Assembly: GCA_018672475.1 (NCBI GenBank)
Contig: JABHFS010000200.1
Location: forward strand, 1 to 64,000
DNA: 64,000 nucleotides
Direction of reading: 5' to 3'
DNA from: Gemmatimonadota bacterium
GTDB taxonomy: Bacteria > Latescibacterota > UBA2968 > UBA8231
Shown one piece after another: positions 45,472 to 54,496 of this stretch (position 1 is its first letter; each line of letters starts with the position of its first letter). Below the pieces are notes generated by a model. That model was not told the DNA's origin and did no database searches. It saw only the letters and a list, made by a program, of their open reading frames with translations. The translations under genes were made by a program, and so were the position numbers.

Positions 45472-46471
45472 TACAGTAACAAATCAAACGCTTTTTACTG
45501 CCGGCCAGGGAGGGTATCATTCCTATCGTATCCCGGCCCTAGTCCACCTCCCTTCCGGCACCGTGCTCGCCTTTTGTGAAGCCCGCAAATACACCGGCCG
45601 AGACCACGACGAGATCGACCTCGTATTGCGCCGCAGCGAAGACGGCGGCCAAACCTGGGCTGAACTGCAAATCGTCGTCGAATCCAGCGGCAAGACCTGC
45701 GGCAATCCCTGCCCCATCGTCGACCGCGACACCGGCCGGGTCCATTTATTGTTCTGCAAAAACAACCAGTGGGTTTTCATCAACCACAGTGCCGACGAGG
45801 GGCGGACCTGGTCCGAACCAGAAGAAATCACCGCCCAAGCCAAAGACCCCGCCTGGTCTTTCGTCGGCACCGGCCCCGGCCACGGCATACAACTTTCCAC
45901 CGGCCGTCTCCTAGCCCCTTGCTGGTCCGACGAAAGCCCCGGCCCGCTCACCTGGGCACCCAATCCCAACTGGGGCAAAATCCAATCGTCCTACGCCCTC
46001 TACAGCGACGACCACGGCCAGACTTGGCACCACAGCGCCAATATCACCACCGACGCCACCGATGAATGCATGGCCGTTGAACTTTCCGACGGCACCCCCT
46101 ACATGGCCATGCGCAGTCGCCAAGACAAAAAATGCCGCGCCCATTCTACAAGCCACGACGGCGGCCAAAGCTGGTCCCCCGCCGAATACGATACCCGCCT
46201 GCCTGAACCCTCCTGCCAGGGCAGTATTCTCCGCGAAAAAAGCACCATCTACCTCGCCCACCCCTCCAACCCCGACGACCGCACCCGTCTGGCCCTCTAC
46301 CACAGCCTGGACGACTGCCAGACCTTCTCTGCCCCCACCATCCTCTACAAAGGTCCGGCCGCCTACTCCGACCTCGCCGCTACCGACAGCCACCTGCTCT
46401 GTTTCTTCGAAGCCGACCGATCCGGCCGCTTGGTCCTAGCGCGAATCGACACAAAACATCTTTCACCCTAA
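45461..46471 (+). CDS. Exo-alpha-sialidase (GH33)
   Basis: A 336-residue sialidase that removes terminal sialic acids. It has the RIP motif (YRIPALV, Arg23), four Asp boxes (SEDGGQTW 59-66, SADEGRTW 110-117, SDDHGQTW 182-189, SHDGGQSW 231-238), and a likely nucleophile Tyr302 in AAYSDLA with a nearby Glu202/207 (DECMAVEL). No signal peptide is seen, so it is probably cytoplasmic or exported by another route. It overlaps the PhyH stop by 11 bases and is tail-to-tail with a NeuB-like gene. Confidence 0.88.
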   Translation: MSTDTVTNQTLFTAGQGGYHSYRIPALVHLPSGTVLAFCEARKYTGRDHDEIDLVLRRSEDGGQTWAELQIVVESSGKTCGNPCPIVDRDTGRVHLLFCKNNQWVFINHSADEGRTWSEPEEITAQAKDPAWSFVGTGPGHGIQLSTGRLLAPCWSDESPGPLTWAPNPNWGKIQSSYALYSDDHGQTWHHSANITTDATDECMAVELSDGTPYMAMRSRQDKKCRAHSTSHDGGQSWSPAEYDTRLPEPSCQGSILREKSTIYLAHPSNPDDRTRLALYHSLDDCQTFSAPTILYKGPAAYSDLAATDSHLLCFFEADRSGRLVLARIDTKHLSP

Positions 46472-47295
46472 GTATCGAAACCCACTTCCCGCATCTCCAC
46501 CCTGAGCGCCGCCATCGCTTTCTGCTCAGCTGCCACGGGTTTTTTATCCCCCGTGCCCAGCATGCGTTCAATTCGCTGCACGCCCTGTACCAATTCCCCT
46601 AAAGTCTCTGGCGTCAACGCGCCCTCGTGGTCGTCCCCCGGCATCTGCACATGGTAGGTAAAATGCTTCTCCAAAACCTGGGCGCCCAGCGCCACCGCAG
46701 CCAGACACGCTTCAATGCCACGACTGTGATCGCTATAGCCGATTGCATATTCGGGGAAGGCGTCCTGTAAGGTCACCATCGCGCGCAAATTGACATTTTC
46801 GTCTTCGGTTGGATATTGGCTGGTACAATGCAATAAATACAACTCCTCAATCCGTCCGAGCCGCCCGACGGCCTCGCGCACTTCCTCCAGCGTCGACATC
46901 CCGGTCGACAAATAGACCCGCTGCACTTGATCGGCCCGGCTATTCACATAGTCCAATAGCGCCAAGTCCGTAACCCTGCTCGAAGCCAGTTTGAGTTCGG
47001 CACAGCCCATGCGATCGACCAGGAAAGTTGTCGAGCGCTGTGTAAACGTCGAGCAAAGAAAGCCGATCCCTCGCTCTTGGCAGAGCGCCTGCATCTCAAA
47101 ATGCTCCGCCTCGGGCAGTACGACTTTCTTAAACTCCTCATACCAAACGTGGTCTTTCCCGAACTGCTCCGCCGTATAGGTCTGGAATTTGGCATAGGTC
47201 CCCCCACCGCCAGCGACTTCCTCCACCATCCCGCGGCACAGATCCCACTGCCCATAGTGGTTCTCACCAATTTCGGCGATAATAATAGTCTTCAT
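46468..47295 (-). CDS. NeuB-like sialic acid synthase without the SAF domain
   Basis: A 275-residue protein with the NeuB (N-acetylneuraminate synthase) core: AEIGENHYG, STGM, LHCTSQYPTED, GYSDHSRG and EKHFT, with metal-binding His190 and His211. NeuB proteins normally have about 340 residues ending in a SAF (antifreeze-like) domain; this one stops at the point where that domain would start. It follows ATG 47295 with GGAG. It may be an aldolase-type relative rather than a true synthase, or a truncated gene. It lies against the sialidase, a clear sialic acid theme. Confidence 0.82.
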   Translation of the reverse strand: MKTIIIAEIGENHYGQWDLCRGMVEEVAGGGGTYAKFQTYTAEQFGKDHVWYEEFKKVVLPEAEHFEMQALCQERGIGFLCSTFTQRSTTFLVDRMGCAELKLASSRVTDLALLDYVNSRADQVQRVYLSTGMSTLEEVREAVGRLGRIEELYLLHCTSQYPTEDENVNLRAMVTLQDAFPEYAIGYSDHSRGIEACLAAVALGAQVLEKHFTYHVQMPGDDHEGALTPETLGELVQGVQRIERMLGTGDKKPVAAEQKAMAALRVEMREVGFDT

Positions 47296-47326
47296 AGCCC
47301 ATTCTCCTCTCTGCAGCATATATGTT

Positions 47327-47410
47327 CTCGCGCCTCAATACACAGATCCACGTACTTCCTTAACCTATCACAATCGACAATTTCCCCAAGCCCGTCGCCG
47401 GAGGCGCGAG
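47327..47410. repeat. 10-bp perfect inverted repeat with 64-base spacer
   Basis: CTCGCGCCTC (47327-47336) pairs with GAGGCGCGAG (47401-47410) in the gap between the divergent NeuB-like and sugar isomerase genes. Could be a hairpin in the leader or a palindromic repeat. Confidence 0.45.
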
Positions 47411-47432
47411 CCTACGCACTAAATCCGCTTGA

Positions 47433-47455
47433 TGTACTAAACCCTATTTAGTACA
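47433..47455. promoter_or_regulatory. Operator-like dyad TGTACTAAA-N5-TTTAGTACA
   Basis: Two 9-bp arms (47433-47441 and 47447-47455) are perfect inverted copies with a 5-base spacer, 44 bases before the sugar isomerase start, in a divergent gap. A 12-base copy of one arm with the following CCC (TGTACTAAACCC) lies at 43516-43527, between a PhyH gene and an amidohydrolase gene. A dimeric repressor site is likely; the regulator is not in the window. Confidence 0.55.
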
Positions 47456-47499
47456 CTCCCCACGATTCCAAACGCCAACAACCAAACCAAGGAGCTCAC

Positions 47500-48306
47500 A
47501 TGAAAATCGGCCTCTACGCCTCGATGTTCGGCAAAGACGACCCGCCGACCCTGCAAAGCATCGAAAGTTATATCGAGCACGCCTATGACCTGCGCCTGGA
47601 TTTGATCGACTTCCGCAGCGATCGCGGTTTCAGTTCCTCCGAACCCGACTACCTGATCAAAACCAAACTCACCTGCATCGCAAAAGGCCTCTCCATCGGC
47701 TACCTGGCCTCCGGTGGCCACTTCATCGGCACCGACGAGGAACTGCGCGCCAAAGTCGAACAGGCCAAAGCCGATATGGATATCGCATTGATCTTGGGTG
47801 CGCCGATGATCCGTCTGTTTTGCGGCCAACCGCTCACCGACCCAGAAGAGCGCAAACGCGAGATCCGATGCTTTCAGGAGGTCGGCGACTACGGCCTCAA
47901 AGTCGGCATCGCCATGGGTCTGCAAAACCACCCCTCCACCGGCGACGACGTCATCCGCATCATTGAGGAAACCGACCGGCCGAACTTCGGTTTTCTCTTC
48001 GACACCGGCCAGTGGTGTGGCTCGCCCGCCTTCAACCGCGGCACGCCCGACCCCGAGCACGACATCTACGAGTACATGAAACAGACCGCGCACCTAGCTA
48101 CCCATGTGCGCGCCAAGTTCTACAAGATCGATAGCGGCCGCGAGGAGTGGATCGACTACGAGCGCATCATCCCCATTCTCGCCGAAGCCGGCTACAACGG
48201 AGCACTCTCGGTCGTCTTCGAAGGCAAGGACGCCAACTCCTGCAACGACAAGGAAGTGATGCGCCTGGCCGCCGAACACTTGCAGGACGTGGTCTCACGG
48301 CTCTAA
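47500..48306 (+). CDS. Sugar phosphate isomerase/epimerase (xylose-isomerase-like TIM barrel)
   Basis: A 268-residue AP_endonuc_2-type TIM barrel. Motifs: LASGGHFIG, GAPMIRLFCGQPL, QNHPSTG and LFDTGQWCG, which hold the metal-binding Asp, His and Glu residues of this family, and YNGALSVVFEG near the end. It likely isomerises or epimerises a sugar or polyol. AAGGAG lies before the ATG at 47500. It follows an operator-like dyad, so sugar-responsive control is likely. Confidence 0.88.
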   Translation: MKIGLYASMFGKDDPPTLQSIESYIEHAYDLRLDLIDFRSDRGFSSSEPDYLIKTKLTCIAKGLSIGYLASGGHFIGTDEELRAKVEQAKADMDIALILGAPMIRLFCGQPLTDPEERKREIRCFQEVGDYGLKVGIAMGLQNHPSTGDDVIRIIEETDRPNFGFLFDTGQWCGSPAFNRGTPDPEHDIYEYMKQTAHLATHVRAKFYKIDSGREEWIDYERIIPILAEAGYNGALSVVFEGKDANSCNDKEVMRLAAEHLQDVVSRL

Positions 48307-48357
48307 AAAAATGATCTGTCCCATGCCCCGGCTCGAAACAGGCTGGAGGAAGCTGGC

Positions 48358-49854
48358 GTGAAAACAGTTCTCGGCCTGCTGCTCGGCCTGCGCCGTCACG
48401 ACCTGCGTGCCGCTCGCACTTTTATCGATACGATGTTCCCGGGCGTTTCTCTTCCCGTGCGCTTCGTTAGGTTTCTCGTCTGGGCGCTGGGCCAAATCTT
48501 CTTTACCATACCCCGCGCCCTTAGCAGCGCACGCTTCGCACGCCCCGTTTCGCGGACCCCCATCTGGCTGGCCGCCGGCAACCCCCTGGCCAACCACCCT
48601 TGGGGCAATGATCCCAATACATCATTGCCCACCGACGCGGATGTAGTCGTCATCGGCGCCGGTTTTACCGGAGCCGGCTGTGCCTATCACTGGGCCAAAG
48701 CCGGCCAAGGGCGAATGCTCGTTCTCGAAATGGAAGATGCGGCATCCGGGGCCAGCGGCCGCAATGAAGGGCTCGTCGTTATGGGGCGTTATTTCGCGAT
48801 GGTACGCGATACGGTGCGCCCCTATCTCGATAAGGTGCGCGCCGACCTATCGTGTGAAGACCGCAACGCGCTCGCCGAACAGTTCGCCGCCCGCTATAGC
48901 CAAAGCGCCTACAAAAATGCAGATCTCGTCGAGACTACCGTGCGTGCCGAAGGGTACGATTGCGATTACGCGCGCAATGGCTGGATCCAAACCCGCGACG
49001 AAAGCGGGCAACAGGCGCTGGCCGAATCGATCCAAGCCGGCGCGATCGCCGGTTTCGACGATTGGACCTCTTTATCACCAGCGGAAGTATTGGAAAAAGG
49101 CGGCATGCGCGTCGAACACTCCGCCGGCTTCTCGCGCCGCGCCGCCAGCTTTCACCCCGCCAAATGGGTCTGGTCGCTCTTGCAAACGGCCATCGCCACC
49201 CCGCATGTCGATCTGTACTCGCGTACTAAAGTCCTCAATATCACCGACCAAGGCGAAGACTATACAATAGAAACAAGCCGCGGAACCATTCGCTGCCGCC
49301 ACATCATCAACGCCACCGAGTCTTATACCGCCATTCTGCATGCGCAATTCCGCGACAAGCTCAACCCCGTGCAGACCCAAGCCGCCTTTGGCCGGGGCGG
49401 CCCGCACAACATGGGAAAACACATCGGTCTCAGCGGCAAGCGTGGCTTCTTCGGCCGCCACGACACCGGCGTAATGATCGGCTCCGACGCCACGCAACTG
49501 CCCTATCACCTGGCCGGCAACAATAACCCCTCGCGTTTTATCAGCAAATTTCTAATCGGCGAAATGCACCGTTACTTCGGCCGCAGCCCGATCGAAATCA
49601 CCCATGAATGGAGCGGCACCCCCGGTTTTACCGCCGACGAGTTCCCCGTCGTCGGCCTGATCGACGACAAACGCCAGTATCTCATCGGCGGCATGTGCGG
49701 CTCGGGCACCGCCGTCTCCTTCAACGGGGCCCGCCACGTCGTACAGCAAATCCTCGGTATAGACGGCCCGGACGACTACCCGGCCGCCTATTACGCCCCG
49801 ACACGCATCCTCGACCCCGACAACCACCCTTGGCCCGAAATCGAAAGACCATGA
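48358..49854 (+). CDS. FAD-dependent oxidoreductase (DAO type)
   Basis: A 498-residue flavoprotein. The dinucleotide motif is DADVVVIGAGFTGAGCAY (from residue 93), with VLEMEDAASGASGRNEG for the FAD ribose and pyrophosphate. A late QYLIGGMCGSGTAVSF loop binds FAD near the catalytic domain. It oxidises an amine or amino acid. About 90 residues precede the flavin fold, with a hydrophobic stretch at 35-50; the role of this extension is unknown. It starts at GTG 48358 after GGAGG and couples to the next gene by ATGA. Confidence 0.88.
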   Translation: MKTVLGLLLGLRRHDLRAARTFIDTMFPGVSLPVRFVRFLVWALGQIFFTIPRALSSARFARPVSRTPIWLAAGNPLANHPWGNDPNTSLPTDADVVVIGAGFTGAGCAYHWAKAGQGRMLVLEMEDAASGASGRNEGLVVMGRYFAMVRDTVRPYLDKVRADLSCEDRNALAEQFAARYSQSAYKNADLVETTVRAEGYDCDYARNGWIQTRDESGQQALAESIQAGAIAGFDDWTSLSPAEVLEKGGMRVEHSAGFSRRAASFHPAKWVWSLLQTAIATPHVDLYSRTKVLNITDQGEDYTIETSRGTIRCRHIINATESYTAILHAQFRDKLNPVQTQAAFGRGGPHNMGKHIGLSGKRGFFGRHDTGVMIGSDATQLPYHLAGNNNPSRFISKFLIGEMHRYFGRSPIEITHEWSGTPGFTADEFPVVGLIDDKRQYLIGGMCGSGTAVSFNGARHVVQQILGIDGPDDYPAAYYAPTRILDPDNHPWPEIERP

Positions 49855-50873
49855 ACGAAAGCGAAATCAAAGACGTATTAAAACAACGACGCAATACCCC
49901 CCCCGAACACGGCATCCGCGTGCCCTTTGAAGCGATGCAGACCTTCGTCGCCGCGCTCTTTTCCGAGGCCGGTCTGCGCGATGAGGACGCGCGATTGATG
50001 GGACAAATCCTCACCGGCAATGATCTGCGCTGCGTATTCAGCCACGGCACCAACGCCTGCAAGGAATATCTGCACCACCTGCGCGAAGGCGGCATCAATC
50101 CCCGCCCAGACGTCAAAGTGGTGCACGAGGCACCGGGCGCCTTGGTCCTCGACGGCGATGGCGGCCTGGGCTATTTCCCCTGTTGGCACGGCACCGAACG
50201 AATCATCGCCAAAGCCAAAACATGCGGCAGTGCCGTGCTCACGACGCGCAACCACCACCACTTCGGCGCCGCCGGCAACTACACCCGCCGCGCCGTCGCC
50301 GCCGACTGCATCGGCCTGGCCGCCTCCAACCACCGCAGCACCCACGACCCGGACCGGCCGGTCTACAGCACCATTACCTCTTCGCCGCTGAGCATCGCGG
50401 TACCCGCCGGCGAGCAACCGCCGCTGATTCTCGATATGGCCGGCGGCATCCTCGGTTTCAACGAAGAGCAATTCGCCGCCAACCCCGCCCCTTTCTTCAA
50501 GTCCTTCGGCCTGAGCAATATAATCCAAGTCTTGGGCGGCGCGGTCGCCGGCATCTACCTAGACCATTGCACGCAAGGGCCGTGGATTGCCAACCAAGGC
50601 GCTTTTATCGCCGTCTTCGACACCGCCCATCTCATGCCCGAAGGGCAAGTGCAAGCACAAGTGGATCAATACGTCGGTGACGCACGTAAAATGCACCCGG
50701 TGCCCGGTACTGACCGCACCGAATTAACCGGCGGCAACGAATGGGCTTTAGAACAGGAAAACAGGGAACGCGGCATCCCCCTCGGCAACGAGCACCGCCA
50801 GATGCTCGAAGGGCTGGCTGCCGACTGGGGCATCGACCCGCCCTTCTCTGAATGGGAGGATACGCGTTTCTGA
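49851..50873 (+). CDS. Malate/L-lactate dehydrogenase (Ldh_2) family oxidoreductase
   Basis: A 340-residue NAD(P)-dependent 2-hydroxyacid dehydrogenase of the Ldh_2/YlbC type, distinct from classical LDH. Typical elements: DLRCVFSHGTNACKEYL, TTRNHHHFGAAGNYTRRA, PLILDMAGG and GGNEWALEQENRERGIPL. It may act on a 2-ketoacid or an imine made by the preceding oxidase, which would pair the two. The ATG at 49851 overlaps the DAO stop. Confidence 0.9.
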   Translation: MNESEIKDVLKQRRNTPPEHGIRVPFEAMQTFVAALFSEAGLRDEDARLMGQILTGNDLRCVFSHGTNACKEYLHHLREGGINPRPDVKVVHEAPGALVLDGDGGLGYFPCWHGTERIIAKAKTCGSAVLTTRNHHHFGAAGNYTRRAVAADCIGLAASNHRSTHDPDRPVYSTITSSPLSIAVPAGEQPPLILDMAGGILGFNEEQFAANPAPFFKSFGLSNIIQVLGGAVAGIYLDHCTQGPWIANQGAFIAVFDTAHLMPEGQVQAQVDQYVGDARKMHPVPGTDRTELTGGNEWALEQENRERGIPLGNEHRQMLEGLAADWGIDPPFSEWEDTRF

Positions 50874-50938
50874 TGCAAGTCGGCAGGGATCCGTTTTTAG
50901 AGCAAGGTCCTGTCGTCTGGCGCAACGCCGGCTTGGGA

Positions 50939-51598
50939 TTAGAACGTATAGTTCAACGCCAACCCCGGGCTAGGCGCTGCGCGGTCACCGCGCATGCTCA
51001 TTTGCAGTTTGAGCTGTTGGCCGTATTTAAAACGCACCCGGTCTCGCTTCTCTTCTATCACTCGAACCCCATGTACAAAATCGTAAACAAAGTCATAGAC
51101 GATGACCGCCACTCCGAGCGCGATTAACGGGCCGCCAATACCGAGATCGCCGTCGCGCTCGAGCTCGCGTAGCCGATAGTGCGTGGCCTCGCCTTCTAGT
51201 CTAACGGGAATTTTCTCGTATCGACGCTCCTCGTCCTTATCCCCAGCATTGAGCACCATCACCTCAAAGTCCGTAGAAGGGAAGTCGCCGTCGCCGACCA
51301 GAATCGCCCCAGTCACGATCGACGCCAGACCCAATAGGCTCGTCGTTAAAAGTCGCTTACCCGTCTTCGAATCACCCGCGTAAAAATGCAGCATGCCCGG
51401 CACCGGGATTGCCTTGAGCGCAAGACCTACGGTGAGCCGGCGGTTCATATCCCTATACTCCTCATAGCTCATTTCCTGCGGTATCGGCGCTAGCGGCGAT
51501 TCGTTGAGCACATCACCTTGTCCTTGCGCCTCGACCACCGATACTTGCATCAACATCGCCGCCCACCCCGCCAACCCTACCACAATAAGCTTTCTCAT
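50939..51598 (-). CDS. Signal-peptide protein of unknown function, DUF5683-like membrane fragment
   Basis: A 219-residue protein with a signal peptide (KLIVVGLAGWAAMLMQVSVVEA) and a Gly-rich hydrophobic segment, PVPGMLHFYAGDSKTGKRLL, recalling the PG.GQ.Y pattern of DUF5683. A second hydrophobic segment (LIALGVAVIVYDFVYDFV) and a basic C terminus ending in a LALNYTF-like strand follow. AGGAGG precedes the ATG at 51598. Function unknown; outer- or inner-membrane anchored. Confidence 0.6.
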   Translation of the reverse strand: MRKLIVVGLAGWAAMLMQVSVVEAQGQGDVLNESPLAPIPQEMSYEEYRDMNRRLTVGLALKAIPVPGMLHFYAGDSKTGKRLLTTSLLGLASIVTGAILVGDGDFPSTDFEVMVLNAGDKDEERRYEKIPVRLEGEATHYRLRELERDGDLGIGGPLIALGVAVIVYDFVYDFVHGVRVIEEKRDRVRFKYGQQLKLQMSMRGDRAAPSPGLALNYTF

Positions 51599-51838
51599 CT
51601 TAGCCTCCTCTTATATTGCAACTCGTCTAACCAGCGAAATTCCCACTCTTTTTATTTTAACACTCTTGTAGAATACAAACGTCACTCTCAAACGCCAAAA
51701 AAACCGGACCGCGATCCAGAACCAACAGCAAGAGCCCAAGAGCATCAACCTATTGACCAGCCCCCTGTCGTTCCGTACTGTCGGACCTATAGTCTATCAC
51801 CTCAAGATCGATACCCCGCCGCCAAGGAGACCATCAAT

Positions 51839-52480
51839 ATGCAAGTCTTAATCCTATCCGGCCCCAACCACGGATTCGAGAAGAGTGCCCCCTTGATACA
51901 CGAGTTCCTCGGTGCGGCAGATGACCTGGATGTCGCGTTAGAAGACGACAAGGATATTCTCGCGGATGGGCTCGACGCGTTTGATGTCTGCGTCTTCGGC
52001 ACGGGTTTCACCCATCCTGTGCCCCAGGAGGACGGCTCGCGCATATGGGAAGCCGAGCTTACAACAAACCAGGAAGACGGCCTGCTCGACTTCGTGCGCA
52101 GCGGCAAGGGCCTAGTTGGCATCCATGGCACCGCCTGGAATATCGGTGCGCGCGCCGTGGACCTGCTCGGCGGCCACGCCAATTGGCACCCACCGGGCCT
52201 GACCTTTACCGTCAACGTCACCGAAGGCGAACATCCTATCACCGCAGACCTAGCAGACTTCGAGGTTGAAGACGAGATCTATATGTCGGCTTGGTTTCCC
52301 GAAATAAATATCCTCGCCACCGCCGAATGGTCTGATAAAAAGCATCCCCTGGCCTGGACCAAATCCTTTGGCGACGGTCGCGTCTTCTACACCGCCTTGG
52401 GCCACGGCCCCGACACCTTCAGCCGCCCCGGTATGCAAAAGCTGATGACCCAAGGCGTGCGTTGGGCTGGCACCAACTGA
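51839..52480 (+). CDS. ThuA-domain protein
   Basis: A 213-residue ThuA-like protein with a glutamine-amidotransferase-like fold. VLILSGPNHGFEKSAP at the N terminus, GKGLVGIHGTAWN in the middle and GRVFYTALGHGPD near the end are the family marks. ThuA proteins accompany sugar (trehalose) use; the catalytic role is unsettled. AAGGAG precedes ATG 51839. The next AKR starts two bases after its stop. Confidence 0.9.
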   Translation: MQVLILSGPNHGFEKSAPLIHEFLGAADDLDVALEDDKDILADGLDAFDVCVFGTGFTHPVPQEDGSRIWEAELTTNQEDGLLDFVRSGKGLVGIHGTAWNIGARAVDLLGGHANWHPPGLTFTVNVTEGEHPITADLADFEVEDEIYMSAWFPEINILATAEWSDKKHPLAWTKSFGDGRVFYTALGHGPDTFSRPGMQKLMTQGVRWAGTN

Positions 52481-52482
52481 GC

Positions 52483-53433
52483 ATGCAGCGACGCCTGATC
52501 CTGCACACCGACCTCAAGGTCTCGCCCCTGTGCCTGGGCACGATGACCTTCGGCACACCTGTGGGCGAAAGAGAAGCCGTTAAAATAGTACACGCCGCTC
52601 TCGACCTGGGCATTAACTTCATCGACACCGCCAATATGTACGAGGGGTATACTCGCTCGATGGGCTCGCCCGGCGGCCTCGCAGAAGCGTATATCGGCCA
52701 AGCCCTGCACGGCCGCCGCGACCACGCCGTGCTCGCCACCAAGGCCGGCAACTCGATCGGCCCCGAGCCGGAAGACAAAGGCCTGAGCCGCACCCACCTG
52801 CTGCGTGAATGCGAACGCAGCCTCAAGCGCCTGCAAACCGACTACCTCGATCTCTTTTACCTCCATATCCCCGACCCCGACACGCCCTTAGCAGAATCGA
52901 TAGCCGCCTGTGCCGAACTTATCGCCAGCGGCAAGATTCGCCATTGGGCCGTCTCCAATTTTGCCGCCGAGCAGACCCGGCAGATCCTCGATCTCTGCGC
53001 TGAAGGCAATTGGCCGCTACCCGTCGCCCACCAGCCTTCCTTCAGCCTGCTCAACCGCACCATCGAAGAAGACCTGCTCCCTCTTTGTATCGAGCGGGAA
53101 GTCGCCGTAATCGCCTACCGCATCTTGGAAAGCGGCCTGCTCAGCGGTAAATACACCGACCCCGACAACCCGCCCACCGATTCGCGCGCAGCCGAAAAAC
53201 CCGAGTGGCTGCCGCAACTGCAAGACGCGCAAACACAACGGTCCCTCGCCGAAATATCGGCGCAAGCCGACGCAGCGAACCTGAGTCTCTTCGACTACAC
53301 CATCCGCGCCACGGTCTCCACCCCGGGCATAACTAGCGCCATCCTCGGCGTAAAAAATCCCGAACAGCTCGCGGCGGCTGTCCGGGCCCTGGAAATGAAC
53401 GACCCCGCCGCAAGCAGCGGGGTATCGGGTTAG
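52483..53433 (+). CDS. Aldo/keto reductase
   Basis: A 316-residue AKR with the tetrad Asp48, Tyr53, Lys87 and His128 (FIDTANMYEG, LATKAGNS, FYLHIPDPD). GVSNF-like WAVSNFAAEQ is also present. It resembles YajO/AKR11-13-type reductases that act on sugars. It follows ThuA closely. The gene ends in a 17-bp repeat that recurs 42 bases downstream. Confidence 0.92.
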   Translation: MQRRLILHTDLKVSPLCLGTMTFGTPVGEREAVKIVHAALDLGINFIDTANMYEGYTRSMGSPGGLAEAYIGQALHGRRDHAVLATKAGNSIGPEPEDKGLSRTHLLRECERSLKRLQTDYLDLFYLHIPDPDTPLAESIAACAELIASGKIRHWAVSNFAAEQTRQILDLCAEGNWPLPVAHQPSFSLLNRTIEEDLLPLCIEREVAVIAYRILESGLLSGKYTDPDNPPTDSRAAEKPEWLPQLQDAQTQRSLAEISAQADAANLSLFDYTIRATVSTPGITSAILGVKNPEQLAAAVRALEMNDPAASSGVSG

Positions 53434-53464
53434 CTGGCACATTCTAACGCCGCAAGCAGCGGGG
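53406..53464. repeat. Pair of 17-bp palindromic repeats (REP-like)
   Basis: CGCCGCAAGCAGCGGGG occurs at 53406-53422 (inside the AKR 3' end) and at 53448-53464, 42 bases apart. Each copy can fold as CCGC-N5-GCGG, and the first is extended by CCCC upstream. They flank the stop codon, so could act in termination or be a mobile palindrome. Confidence 0.55.
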
Positions 53465-53555
53465 AATTCAACCCGCAAAGATTAAAGGCGCCTCTCATCC
53501 ATTCGCCTTCCGCCACTGTGGCCTGCCGCCGGAGGTGCGGGCCAACCCTCCCTCC

Positions 53556-54323
53556 CTAAAGCTTTGCCAACCAACCACCATCGACATAAAAATCCTGTCC
53601 CGTGATATCCCCCGCCGCATCCGAAGCCAACAACACCGCCACCCCCGCCAAATCCTCCGGTTCCCCCCAACGCCCCAACATCGTGCTCGCCGCCCGCTGT
53701 GCTCGCCGCTCCGGGTCATTCCAACTCAGCGCCCCCATATCGGTATGAAAATACCCCGGACCGATCGCATTGACCCGAATTCCGTGCGCCGCCAAATCGT
53801 GCGCCAAAAATTTCGTCAACTGCTTGAGCCCGCCCTTCGCCGCACCATAGGCCGGATTGTCTCCCGCACCCAACTCGGCCGCGATGCTGGTGATGTTGAT
53901 AATCGACCCGCCTTCCGGCATCAACGGCGCCAAACCTCGCGCCAGGCGAAAGGGCGCGTCGAGATTGACGCGCAGTGTTTCGTCCCAAGCCTCGTCCGCA
54001 TATTCGAGCAAGGGCTGCGGCTTGGTCACCCCGGCATTATTGACCAGTATATGCAACTGCCCGAACTCAGCTTTGATATATTCAATCAACGCGTCAACCT
54101 CTGCGCGCTCGCCCAAATCGCTAGGCCGCGCCAGCACTTCCCCACCCAAGGCCGCCAACTCTTCCCGCGCCACTTGCAAACGCTCGGCGTTCCTTCCCAC
54201 CAACAACGTCCTAGCCCCAGCCCGACTCAACGCTTCGGCGATCCCGCGCCCCAAACCGCGCCCGGCACCCGTCACCACGGCCGTCTTACCCCCAAGCGAA
54301 AACAGCTCCTCGACATAACTCAT
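53556..54323 (-). CDS. SDR-family oxidoreductase
   Basis: A 255-residue classical SDR. TGAGRGLG at 18-25, NNAG at 95-98, Ser146, Tyr159 and Lys163 (YGAAKGG), and the terminal SDAAGDITGQDFYVDGGWL are present. R44 after beta-2 (VGRNAERL) suggests NADP. Gluconate-5-dehydrogenase-like. Divergent from the aminotransferase gene. Confidence 0.92.
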   Translation of the reverse strand: MSYVEELFSLGGKTAVVTGAGRGLGRGIAEALSRAGARTLLVGRNAERLQVAREELAALGGEVLARPSDLGERAEVDALIEYIKAEFGQLHILVNNAGVTKPQPLLEYADEAWDETLRVNLDAPFRLARGLAPLMPEGGSIINITSIAAELGAGDNPAYGAAKGGLKQLTKFLAHDLAAHGIRVNAIGPGYFHTDMGALSWNDPERRAQRAASTMLGRWGEPEDLAGVAVLLASDAAGDITGQDFYVDGGWLAKL

Positions 54324-54496
54324 GTTAAAACTCCGGATTGTTTAGAGACAAACTGCACATCCCCACACACTCTCTACTTTTCAAGACGGCCTAAGTATAC
54401 GAAATTCTCTTAGTAGACGCGTCCTCTCCCACTTCATATATTCCGCCCAACCACCGCAATACGCCGCCTTCGTTCGCTTCGAAAGGATCACCGCCC

